64,000 bases of DNA, taken from positions 2,542,001 through 2,606,000 of the forward strand of contig OZ252006.1 in NCBI GenBank assembly GCA_965247175.1. The letters run 5' to 3'. Below, in pieces: positions 51,742 through 59,303 of this stretch (within the stretch, counting starts at the first letter, position 1; every line of letters begins with the position of its first letter). This DNA comes from JANQMX01 sp965247175. Lineage in GTDB: Bacteria; Pseudomonadota; Alphaproteobacteria; Kiloniellales; DSM-21159. A program made the position numbers and the translations under genes. The notes under the pieces are model-generated. The model saw only the letters and a list, made by a program, of their open reading frames with translations. It made no database searches and was not told the origin of the DNA.

Positions 51742-52878
51742 GTGGCCAATATCGTTCTCACCGGGATTGAGAAGGCCTTCGGGCAGACGCCTGTCCTGAA
51801 CGGCATCGACCTTGCGGTGGAAGCAGGCGAGTTCCTGACGCTGGTCGGCCCCTCCGGCTGCGGCAAGTCGACCCTGTTGCGCATCATCGCCGGCCTGGAG
51901 GCGCAATCCGCCGGCGACGTGGCGATCGACGGCCGTTCGGTCAACGGCGTGCGCGCCAGCGACCGCGACCTGGCGATGGTGTTCCAATCCTACGCGCTCT
52001 ATCCGCACCTGACAGTGAGAGAGAACATGATGACGCCGCTCAGGCTCCGCGACCTGAGCGCGCTGCAGCGCCTGCCGCTGGTCGGGCGCTTCGCGCCCGG
52101 AGCCTCCGGTCGGCTGAAGGACATGGCCGAGATCGTCGCCGAGACCGCGGAAGTTCTGAAGATCGAGCCGCTGCTCGCGCGCAAGCCGGGCCAGCTCTCC
52201 GGCGGCCAGCGCCAGCGCGCCGCGCTCGGCCGCGCCATGGTGCGCCGGCCCCTCGCCTTCCTGATGGACGAGCCGCTCTCGAACCTTGACGCCGCGCTCC
52301 GCGTCCACATGCGGGCCGAGCTCACGGAGCTGCACCGCCGACTGGCGACAACCTTCATCTACGTCACCCACGACCAGGCCGAGGCGTTGACCATGTCGAC
52401 CCGCATGGCGGTGATGATGGAGGGCCACATCCTCCAGCTCGGCAGCCCGGACGAGATCTACCACAACCCGCAGGACCGGCGGGTCGCCGAGTTCATCGGC
52501 AGTCCCAAGATGAACATGCTGGACGGCGAGGCCGACGGGAACGGCAACGTCGTGGTGCATGGCGTGCCGCTACGCCGCCGCGTCTCGCCAGGCGAGCGCG
52601 GGATCAAGATCGGCATCCGGCCCGAGCACCTGAGGATCGTCGCGGACGGCGGCCCCAACGCCGTTTGGCCCTTCACCTTGAGCCACAAGGAAAACCTGGG
52701 CTCCGACTTCTATCTCCACGGCCAGATGAACGGGGTCGGAACGCGCGTCGTCGCCCGCGCCACGCCGGAAGAAGCCTCGGCCATTCCGATCGGCGGACAG
52801 ACCATGCTCGCCGCGGCGGAGGGCACCGCCTTGGCCTTCGGCGCCGACAACCGGCGCCTCAGCCTGATGGAGGCCTGA
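51742..52878 (+). CDS. ABC transporter ATPase (UgpC/MalK-like)
   Basis: A 378-residue ABC ATPase of the MalK/UgpC subfamily. It has Walker A (GPSGCGKSTLLRII), signature LSGGQRQRAALGRAMVRRP, Walker B FLMDEPLSNLDAALR, H-loop VTHDQAEALTMSTRM and a C-terminal OB/TOBE regulatory extension. The family drives import of sugars or glycerol-3-phosphate-type solutes. The first codon is GTG at 51742 after GGGGAG; upstream in-frame starts add non-homologous residues. It is the first gene of the operon with two permeases, a binding protein and a phosphodiesterase. Confidence 0.94.
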   Translation: MANIVLTGIEKAFGQTPVLNGIDLAVEAGEFLTLVGPSGCGKSTLLRIIAGLEAQSAGDVAIDGRSVNGVRASDRDLAMVFQSYALYPHLTVRENMMTPLRLRDLSALQRLPLVGRFAPGASGRLKDMAEIVAETAEVLKIEPLLARKPGQLSGGQRQRAALGRAMVRRPLAFLMDEPLSNLDAALRVHMRAELTELHRRLATTFIYVTHDQAEALTMSTRMAVMMEGHILQLGSPDEIYHNPQDRRVAEFIGSPKMNMLDGEADGNGNVVVHGVPLRRRVSPGERGIKIGIRPEHLRIVADGGPNAVWPFTLSHKENLGSDFYLHGQMNGVGTRVVARATPEEASAIPIGGQTMLAAAEGTALAFGADNRRLSLMEA

Positions 52879-52881
52879 GCC

Positions 52882-53904
52882 ATGGCCGTCGCAAGCGCTG
52901 AGATCGCCGCGCCGGTCGGCCAGACGCGCGGCAAGATCGCCAAGCCGGCGCAGCATCGCGGCACCGGCTACTGGTTCGCGGCACCCGCCGTGCTGCTGAT
53001 GATCGTCATCCTGATCGTGCCGGTCTTCATCGCCGCGGCACTGTCCTTCACCGACTACAGCCTCGGCAACACCAGCGCCGAGTGGGTCGGCATCGACAAC
53101 TACGACCGCATTCTCAGCCGCTCGACGTATCTCAAGATGTTCTCGTCGACGATCATCTACGTCCTGGTCGTGGTGCCGGCCTCGGTGGCGCTGGGGCTCG
53201 GCGCGGCGCTGCTGATCAACTCACTGAAGGTCGCCCAGGACTTCTACAAGACAATCTTCTTCCTGCCGGTCATGGCCGCGCTGCTCGCGATGGCCATCGT
53301 CTGGGAGTTCGCGCTGCATCCGACGATCGGCATCGTCAACGACAGCCTGGAAGCCGGCTGCGGCACCCTCGTGCAAGCGATCTTCGATTGGGGCTGGCTG
53401 CCCTTCGTCGACGGCAGCCAGACCTGGTACGGGCGGCACTGCGCTGACGGCCAGTTTCCCCTGTGGCTACGCGACCGCGACTACGCGCTCTTGACCCTCT
53501 GCTTCATCGGCATCTGGCAGGGCTTCGGCTTCAACATGGTGCTCTACCTCGCCGGGCTCACGGCCATCCCGCGGGAGCTGGTGCAGGCCGCCGAGATGGA
53601 CGGCGCCCGCAGCGCCTGGGAGCGTTTTCGCCTGGTCACCTGGCCGATGCTGGGCCCGACCACCGTCTTCGTGGTGACCATCAGTTCCATCCGCTCCTTC
53701 CAGGTCTTCGACACGGTCGAGGCGCTGACCCAGGGCGGGCCATCGAAATCCACCTACGTGATGATGTACGCGATCTACGAGAAGGCCATTCAGCAGAACC
53801 TGATGGGCGTCGGCGCTGCGGTGACCGTCGCCTTCATCTTCTTCGTGCTCGTCATCACCTTCGTTCAACGCTACCTGGTCGAACGGCGGGTGCACTACTC
53901 ATGA
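52882..53904 (+). CDS. ABC transporter permease (UgpA-like) with periplasmic insertion
   Basis: A 340-residue inner-membrane permease of the sugar/glycerol-phosphate type. Six predicted helices and the EAA loop (EMDGARSAWERFRLVTWPMLGP) that contacts the ATPase are present. The family-atypical part is residues about 146-198, an extra periplasmic segment containing two cysteines (C160, C187) and Trp/Asp-rich sequence. It starts three bases after the ATPase stop and its own stop overlaps the next permease start (ATGA), so the operon is tightly coupled. Confidence 0.9.
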   Translation: MAVASAEIAAPVGQTRGKIAKPAQHRGTGYWFAAPAVLLMIVILIVPVFIAAALSFTDYSLGNTSAEWVGIDNYDRILSRSTYLKMFSSTIIYVLVVVPASVALGLGAALLINSLKVAQDFYKTIFFLPVMAALLAMAIVWEFALHPTIGIVNDSLEAGCGTLVQAIFDWGWLPFVDGSQTWYGRHCADGQFPLWLRDRDYALLTLCFIGIWQGFGFNMVLYLAGLTAIPRELVQAAEMDGARSAWERFRLVTWPMLGPTTVFVVTISSIRSFQVFDTVEALTQGGPSKSTYVMMYAIYEKAIQQNLMGVGAAVTVAFIFFVLVITFVQRYLVERRVHYS

Positions 53905-54878
53905 CCGCGACGCACTACATCGGCGAAGGCTGGAAGCACCTGATCCTCATCCTCGGCTCCCTGGTCGTCATCCTGCCCTTCTACGTCATGCTCAGCTACT
54001 CGCTGAAAAGCCCCGGCGAGATCGAGCGCAACGAAGGCGGCTTCTTCGGCGCCCAGGAGATGATGGTCGACGAGCGCTGCGTGAAGCTACGCGAGCCCGA
54101 CCGCGACACCATCGCCGAAGCACGGGAGCGCTTCCCCGGACAGTCCGACACCGCGATCTATCAGGCGCTCGTCAGCGAGATCGAAGGCGACTGCTCCACT
54201 CGGCCGATTGTCTTCAACTACACCAAGGCCTTCTCGGAAGCGCCGCTGCTGCGCTACCTGTTGAACGGCGTGATCGTCACGGTCTCGATCTTCCTGATTC
54301 AGATCGTCGTCGCGCTGCCCTGCGCCTACGCCTTGGCCAAGCTGCGCTTCTTCGGCAGGGATTTCGTCTTCGGCATGGTGCTGTTCTGCCTGCTGATCCC
54401 GGTGCATGCCATCGCCCTGCCGCTCTACATCATGCTGGCCAAAGCAGGGCTCACCAACAGCTACGCCGCACTGGTCATCCCCTGGACCATCTCGGTCTTC
54501 GGCATCTTCCTGATGCGGCAGTTCTTCATGACCGTGCCCGACGACTTGATCGACGCCGCCCGCATGGACGGCATGAGCGAGTTCTCGATCGTCTGGAAGG
54601 TCATGCTCCCCACCGCCGTGCCGGCGCTTCTCGCCTTCGGCATCTTCTCGGTGGTGGCCCACTGGAACGACTATTTCTGGCCGCGCATCGTGGTGACCGG
54701 AAACCGCGATCTCTTCACCCCACCGCTCGGCCTGCGCGAGTTCAAGGGCGACGCCGACGGTAGCTTCTTCGGCCCGATGATGGCCACCGCCACCATCATC
54801 GTCACGCCGCTGATCGTCGCCTTCCTGCTGGCGCAACGCCGCTTCATCGAAGGCATCACCCTGTCCGGCATGAAGTAA
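53901..54878 (+). CDS. ABC transporter permease (UgpE-like) with periplasmic insertion
   Basis: A 325-residue partner permease. The EAA loop is ARMDGMSEFSIVWKVMLPTAVPALL. Again an extra periplasmic segment sits after the first helix (residues about 40-110), with two cysteines (C60, C98), acidic sequence and a TAIYQALVSEIEGDC stretch; standard UgpE-type permeases have a much shorter loop here. The start at 53901 overlaps the previous stop by four bases. A 10-bp hairpin separates its stop from the binding-protein gene. Confidence 0.9.
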   Translation: MTATHYIGEGWKHLILILGSLVVILPFYVMLSYSLKSPGEIERNEGGFFGAQEMMVDERCVKLREPDRDTIAEARERFPGQSDTAIYQALVSEIEGDCSTRPIVFNYTKAFSEAPLLRYLLNGVIVTVSIFLIQIVVALPCAYALAKLRFFGRDFVFGMVLFCLLIPVHAIALPLYIMLAKAGLTNSYAALVIPWTISVFGIFLMRQFFMTVPDDLIDAARMDGMSEFSIVWKVMLPTAVPALLAFGIFSVVAHWNDYFWPRIVVTGNRDLFTPPLGLREFKGDADGSFFGPMMATATIIVTPLIVAFLLAQRRFIEGITLSGMK

Positions 54879-54922
54879 GCCGTTCAGATCTGAGGGATTT
54901 CGGCCGGTAGGCCGGAAAAGAA

Positions 54923-54956
54923 GGGTCCCGGTCCGTCGCCAAACCAACCGGGACCC
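54923..54956 (+). other. Intercistronic hairpin upstream of the binding-protein gene
   Basis: GGGTCCCGGT (54923-54932) pairs with ACCGGGACCC (54947-54956), a perfect 10-bp stem with a 14-base loop and no U-tract. It lies between the permease and binding-protein genes and just before the latter's GGAG Shine-Dalgarno. The position suits partial termination or mRNA protection that raises expression of the downstream gene. Confidence 0.65.
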
Positions 54957-54977
54957 GCGCAACGAAGGAGAGACCGA

Positions 54978-56234
54978 ATGAAACGCAGACTCGCCCTCGC
55001 CGCATTGTTTGCGGTGGCGTTTGTACCAGTGGCCCAGGCCGAGGAAAAGGTGACCATCGAGTTCGCCTACCCCTACTCGCACCTCTTCGATGTCACCTAC
55101 GAGAAGATCCTGCCGAAGTTCAAAGAGCAGTATCCGCATATCGACGTGAAGATCCGCGCGACCTACGAAAGCTACGAGGACGGCACCAACACCATCCTGC
55201 GCGAGGCCGTCTCAGGCGATCTGCCGGACGTCACCATGCAGGGCCTCAACCGCCAGGCCATCCTGGTCGAGAAGGGCATCGCCAGGTCGCTCGAGCCCTT
55301 CATCGCCCAGGAAGCCAACTTCGAGAAGGACGGCTACCACAAGGCCATGCTGGACCTCGGCACCTTCGGCGGTGATGTGCACGGCCTGCCCTTCTCGGTC
55401 TCGCTGCCGGTCGGCTACTACAACATGGACCTGATGGCCAAGGCTGGCATCACCGAGCTGCCCAAGACTTGGGACGACGTGGTTGAAAACTGCAAGGCCC
55501 TGCGCGCCGCCGGCGTCGAGAACCCCATGTTCTGGGGCTGGAACATCACCGGCAACTGGTTCCTGCAGGCCCTGATGTGGAGCCAGGACGCACCGACCAT
55601 GAAGGACGGCAAGTTCAACGTCGCCGGCAAAGAGGGCCTCACCGCTTTGGAGACCATGCACCGCATCTTCCGCGAGTGCGACATGAAGAACCTGGAGTGG
55701 AAGGCCGCCCTCTCGTCCTTCTCCGTGGGTGAGATCGCCATGATGTTCTGGTCGACCTCGGCGCTGGGCGCCGTGGAGCGCGGCCAGGGCGACTTCACGC
55801 TGAAGACCGGCCCCTACCCGGGCATCGAGGGTGCGCCGAAGGGCCTGCCGGCCGGTGGCAACTCCGCCATGCTGGTCTCGACCTCCGAAGACCCGCGCGA
55901 GCTGGAAGCCGCCTGGCTCTGGCTGAAGTTCATCACCTCCGGCGAGGGTGCCGCCGATGTGGCGCGCACCACCGGCTACATGCCGCCGAACAAGGCCGCC
56001 AACGAGATCATCCTGGCGAACTTCTACCAGAAGAACCCGAACAAGAAGACCGCCGTCGACCAGCTCCCGCTGCTGCGCGACTGGCAGGCCTATCCGGGTG
56101 ACAACGGCCTCGCCATCACGCAGATCATCTACGACGGCATCGAGAGCATCGTGGTCGGCGAGTCCGACGACATGATGGAGCTGCGCGAAGAGCTGATGGA
56201 GGAAGTCGAGGAGCTGCTGCCCGCAGGCTCCTAA
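54978..56234 (+). CDS. ABC transporter substrate-binding protein (UgpB-like)
   Basis: A 418-residue periplasmic solute-binding protein, with signal peptide (about residues 1-21, ending PVAQA) and the cluster-1 binding-protein fold (EKVTIEFAYPYSHLFDVTYEKILPKFKEQYPHI, then PDVTMQGLNRQAILVEKG and MFWGWNITGNWFLQALMWSQ). The ligand is probably a sugar, polyol, or phosphoester, given the following phosphodiesterase. It has two cysteines (near 155 and 220-230) that may form a disulfide. Hairpins lie on both sides of the gene, suggesting it is expressed more strongly than its permeases. Confidence 0.93.
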   Translation: MKRRLALAALFAVAFVPVAQAEEKVTIEFAYPYSHLFDVTYEKILPKFKEQYPHIDVKIRATYESYEDGTNTILREAVSGDLPDVTMQGLNRQAILVEKGIARSLEPFIAQEANFEKDGYHKAMLDLGTFGGDVHGLPFSVSLPVGYYNMDLMAKAGITELPKTWDDVVENCKALRAAGVENPMFWGWNITGNWFLQALMWSQDAPTMKDGKFNVAGKEGLTALETMHRIFRECDMKNLEWKAALSSFSVGEIAMMFWSTSALGAVERGQGDFTLKTGPYPGIEGAPKGLPAGGNSAMLVSTSEDPRELEAAWLWLKFITSGEGAADVARTTGYMPPNKAANEIILANFYQKNPNKKTAVDQLPLLRDWQAYPGDNGLAITQIIYDGIESIVVGESDDMMELREELMEEVEELLPAGS

Positions 56235-56252
56235 GTCAGCTTTCTTTTCCTT

Positions 56253-56287
56253 CTGGTGGCCGGAGGCATGACGCGTCCGGCCACCAG
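56253..56287 (+). other. Intercistronic hairpin after the binding-protein gene
   Basis: CTGGTGGCCGGA (56253-56264) pairs with TCCGGCCACCAG (56276-56287), a perfect 12-bp stem followed by TCCTATTT. The weak U-run suggests a leaky terminator or an mRNA 3' stabiliser between the binding protein and the phosphodiesterase genes. Confidence 0.65.
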
Positions 56288-56332
56288 TCCTATTTAAGGT
56301 GCAGAAGCCTGCGCCGCAGAGGATCCCAAGCC

Positions 56333-57217
56333 GTGAAACTCATCCATTTGACTGACCCGCATTTCGTGCCGGCCGGCGAGACGCTCTATGGCCGCGACCC
56401 GCGGGTCGCCCTGGCCGCTGCCGTGGCCGACATCAACCGCAACCATGCCGATGCCGATCTCGTGGTCATCACCGGCGACCTGACCCATTGGGGCGAAGCG
56501 GCAGCCTTCGGTCAGCTTGCCGAGACCCTGGCGCCACTGGAACCGCCGCTCCAGCTCCTGATCGGCAATCACGACAAGCGGGAGGTCTTTTCCGAGCACT
56601 TCCCGGACCAGCCGCTCGACGACGACGGCTTCGTGCAATCGGTGCAGCAGACCCCCGTCGGACGCTTCCTGTTCCTCGACACCAACCTCACCGGCACCCA
56701 CGCCGGCTGGTACTGCGAGACCCGCCGCGCCTGGCTGGCCAGTCAGTTGGCCGAGGCGGCCGATGCCGGGGACGCGGTCTTCCTCTTCATGCACCACCCG
56801 CCTTTCAAGATCGCACTGGCTCCGCTCGACCGCATCTCCCTGCAGGAGCCCGAGACCTTCGCCGAGGTGGTCCGGCCCCACGCCGACCGCATCCGCCATC
56901 TCTTCTTCGGCCACATCCACCGGCCGCTCTCGGGGAGTTGGCTGGGCATCCCGGTCTCGAGCCTGCGCGCGCTCAACCACCAGTGCTGGCTCGACTTCGC
57001 CAACCAGGGCGAGATCGCCGGCAGCTTCGAGCCGCCGGCCTATGCCGTAGCGCTGATCGATGAAGACAGCGTGATCGTCCATACCCACGACTTTCTCGAC
57101 GACAGCCCCAAGTTCAGCCTGCGCGACAGCCCTGTCCAAGACTGGGCGGTGCGCTACCGCAATCCCGACGCTCGGGCGACGGCGAGCGAGCCGGCGCTCG
57201 AACGGGTCGGTAAGTAG
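56333..57217 (+). CDS. Metallophosphoesterase (GpdQ-like cyclic/glycerophosphodiester phosphodiesterase)
   Basis: A 294-residue calcineurin-like phosphoesterase. All five metal-binding motifs are visible: TDPHF (D8, H10), ITGDLTHWG (D49), GNHD (N79, H80), MHHPPF, and GHIHRP. It resembles GpdQ and class III cyclic-nucleotide phosphodiesterases, which hydrolyse glycerophosphodiesters and other phosphodiesters. No signal peptide is seen, so it acts in the cytoplasm on an imported substrate. The start is a GTG at 56333 after AGAGGA. It is the last gene of the ABC operon, separated by the stem above. Confidence 0.88.
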   Translation: MKLIHLTDPHFVPAGETLYGRDPRVALAAAVADINRNHADADLVVITGDLTHWGEAAAFGQLAETLAPLEPPLQLLIGNHDKREVFSEHFPDQPLDDDGFVQSVQQTPVGRFLFLDTNLTGTHAGWYCETRRAWLASQLAEAADAGDAVFLFMHHPPFKIALAPLDRISLQEPETFAEVVRPHADRIRHLFFGHIHRPLSGSWLGIPVSSLRALNHQCWLDFANQGEIAGSFEPPAYAVALIDEDSVIVHTHDFLDDSPKFSLRDSPVQDWAVRYRNPDARATASEPALERVGK

Positions 57218-57372
57218 TGGGCTGAAATAGGACTCTCTGGTAACCAATTCCTCATAGAGTGCCCTCGAACCAGGTTTTCGTGAATTTGCCGGCTTTGTCC
57301 GCTATGAGGACAGGCGAGGCTGCGAGAGCCTCGGCAGCAGACCGCCCGCCGAACGCCTTAGGGACCCGAGGA

Positions 57373-58377
57373 ATGCGCACAAAGGTCGTCCTGACCGTCG
57401 ATACGGAGCCTTCGATCGCCGGCGCCTATGAGGACCCGGAGCGCAATACCCCCTTGCTGCACGAGCCGGTCGCCGGCGAAGTTGCCGGCAAGAGCGAGGC
57501 TCTGGGCTTTCTGGTTGAGACCCTGAGCCAATACGGCCAGTGCGCTACCTTTTTCGTCGAGGCCCTGCACACCCGCTATTTCCCAGCCCATGCCATGGGC
57601 CGCTATGTCGAACGCCTGATGGCGGCCGGTCAGGACGTGCAATTGCACCTGCATCCCACCTGGCTGAACTTCCGGGACGGCGAGATGCAGTCCAACAGCC
57701 GCATCTCCGACAACTGCGGCGAGTTGGATCGCGACCTGCTGGCCAAGACCATGGAAGAGGGTGCGGCGCAGATCGAGAGCTGGACCGGCCGACGCCCCAC
57801 GGCGCTGCGCACCGGCAACTTCTCGACCAGCCAACGGGTCTTCGAGGCCATGGCCGAGGTCGGACTCTCTGCCTCCTCCAACATTTGCCTCGCCGTGGCG
57901 CCACCAAAGGAGCCGGAGCTGGCTCTGGCCGGCGGACGCCATGACATCGAGGGCGTGCGTGAGCTGCCGGTGACCTGCTTCGTCGACCGGGGGCCGGTCG
58001 GCCGCGGGCGGCTCAGGCCACTGCAGGTCACGGCACTGGGCGCGGGCGAGATGATCGCGCTCTTGAAGCAACTGCACGAAGATGGCGGCGAGGAAGACCC
58101 CGGCGTCGCGGTCATCGTCACCCACCCCTTCGAGTTCATCAAATCGCGAGACTTCCGCTACAGCCGCATGAAGGCCAATGCCCTGGTGCAAGGGCGGCTG
58201 AAGCGGCTCTGCGCCTTCCTTGCAGAGGAGTCCGACAAGTTCGAGGTGGTCCCTCTCCAGGAAGCCGCCACGCAGGCGCCCGGGAGCAACGGCGCAACAC
58301 CGCCTATACCCGAGGGCAACCCGCTGCGGGCCTTCGTCCGCGCCGGCGAGAACTATCTCAACGACCGCCTGCCATGA
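57373..58377 (+). CDS. Polysaccharide deacetylase-like protein
   Basis: A 334-residue NodB-type carbohydrate esterase-fold protein. The catalytic region has TVDTE (D10, E12) and the metal-binding HLHP at residues 92-95, with TALRTGNFSTSQRVFEAMAEVG and VTHPFEFIKSRDF later. No signal peptide was seen, which argues for a cytoplasmic substrate such as a lipid-linked or soluble sugar. The ATG at 57373 is preceded by GGGA; longer in-frame starts lack homology. Its stop overlaps the GNAT/FemAB start by four bases (ATGA), so they are translationally coupled. Confidence 0.82.
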   Translation: MRTKVVLTVDTEPSIAGAYEDPERNTPLLHEPVAGEVAGKSEALGFLVETLSQYGQCATFFVEALHTRYFPAHAMGRYVERLMAAGQDVQLHLHPTWLNFRDGEMQSNSRISDNCGELDRDLLAKTMEEGAAQIESWTGRRPTALRTGNFSTSQRVFEAMAEVGLSASSNICLAVAPPKEPELALAGGRHDIEGVRELPVTCFVDRGPVGRGRLRPLQVTALGAGEMIALLKQLHEDGGEEDPGVAVIVTHPFEFIKSRDFRYSRMKANALVQGRLKRLCAFLAEESDKFEVVPLQEAATQAPGSNGATPPIPEGNPLRAFVRAGENYLNDRLP

Positions 58378-59303
58378 GATCCGTTCCCCTGAGGTTCGAG
58401 GCCTTCGGCCTGCCGGTCACGCGTGCGGAGCTCAAGGTCGAAGCGCTGCCCGCCTTGCAGCCCCTGTCGTCGCTTAGTCTTGCCGACCCGCCGAATGTCG
58501 ACGCCGTCGACGGCTACTACCTGCCGTCCGCCGTTCTCGGCGAGGAGACGGCCGACAGCGCCGGCCCCGTCGCCCTTCCCTCGGCTCCCGAGGGCTTCTT
58601 CTGGCTGGAGCGCGGCCGCTTTCCCCGCTACTTCCTCGATCTCAAACAGAGCTACGACGACTTCCTGGCCAGCAAGTCCGGGAAGACCCGCTCGACGCTT
58701 AAGCGGAAACTGCGCAAGTTCGAGAAACTCTCGGACGGCAACATCGACTGGCGTCTCTACCGCAGCCCCGAGGAGATGCGCGCCTTCCACGAGATCGCCG
58801 TGGTGCTGGCGAGACGCACCTATCAGGCCAAGCTCTACGACGCCGCCCTGCCGGAGGACCCGAGCTTCGTCAGCGATATGGAGCGCCGGGCGGAGGCAGG
58901 ACAGGTGGCCGGCTTTCTGCTGTTCCTGGAAGGCGAGGCGATCGCCTACCTCTACACGCCCTTCGAGGAGGGCCGGGTGATCTACGGCTTTCTGGGCTTC
59001 GACAGCGCCCACCGAGACCTTTCGCCGGGCACGGTCCTGCAGCTCCTGGCCATGCAGTGGTGCTTCGAGCGGGAAGACCTGACCGTCTTCGACTTCACCG
59101 AGGGCGAAGGCTCCCACAAGGCGCTCTTTTCCACCGACATGAAGCTCTGCGCTGACCTGCTGCTGTTGCGCCGCTCGCCCCGACTCCTGTTCCTGGCCAA
59201 CGCCTTCACGTCATCGCGGTCGCTATCGCAAGGCTCGGTCGCGCTGCTCGACCGCATGGGCCTCAAGTCCCGCATCAAAGGCTGGCTGCGGAAATCCGCT
59301 TAG
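58374..59303 (+). CDS. FemAB/CelD-like GNAT acyltransferase
   Basis: A 309-residue protein of the Acetyltransf_6 (FemAB/BcsL/CelD-like) group, which attaches acyl or aminoacyl groups to sugars or cell-wall precursors. Recognisable blocks are KSGKTRSTLKRKLRKFEKLSDGN, FHEIAVVLARRTYQAKLYD, and EGEAIAYLYTPFEEGRVIYGFLGFD, with a C-terminal DFTEGEGSHKALF. Substrate unknown. It is coupled to the deacetylase and converges on the FkbH-like gene with a four-base overlap (59300-59303). Confidence 0.78.
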   Translation: MRSVPLRFEAFGLPVTRAELKVEALPALQPLSSLSLADPPNVDAVDGYYLPSAVLGEETADSAGPVALPSAPEGFFWLERGRFPRYFLDLKQSYDDFLASKSGKTRSTLKRKLRKFEKLSDGNIDWRLYRSPEEMRAFHEIAVVLARRTYQAKLYDAALPEDPSFVSDMERRAEAGQVAGFLLFLEGEAIAYLYTPFEEGRVIYGFLGFDSAHRDLSPGTVLQLLAMQWCFEREDLTVFDFTEGEGSHKALFSTDMKLCADLLLLRRSPRLLFLANAFTSSRSLSQGSVALLDRMGLKSRIKGWLRKSA

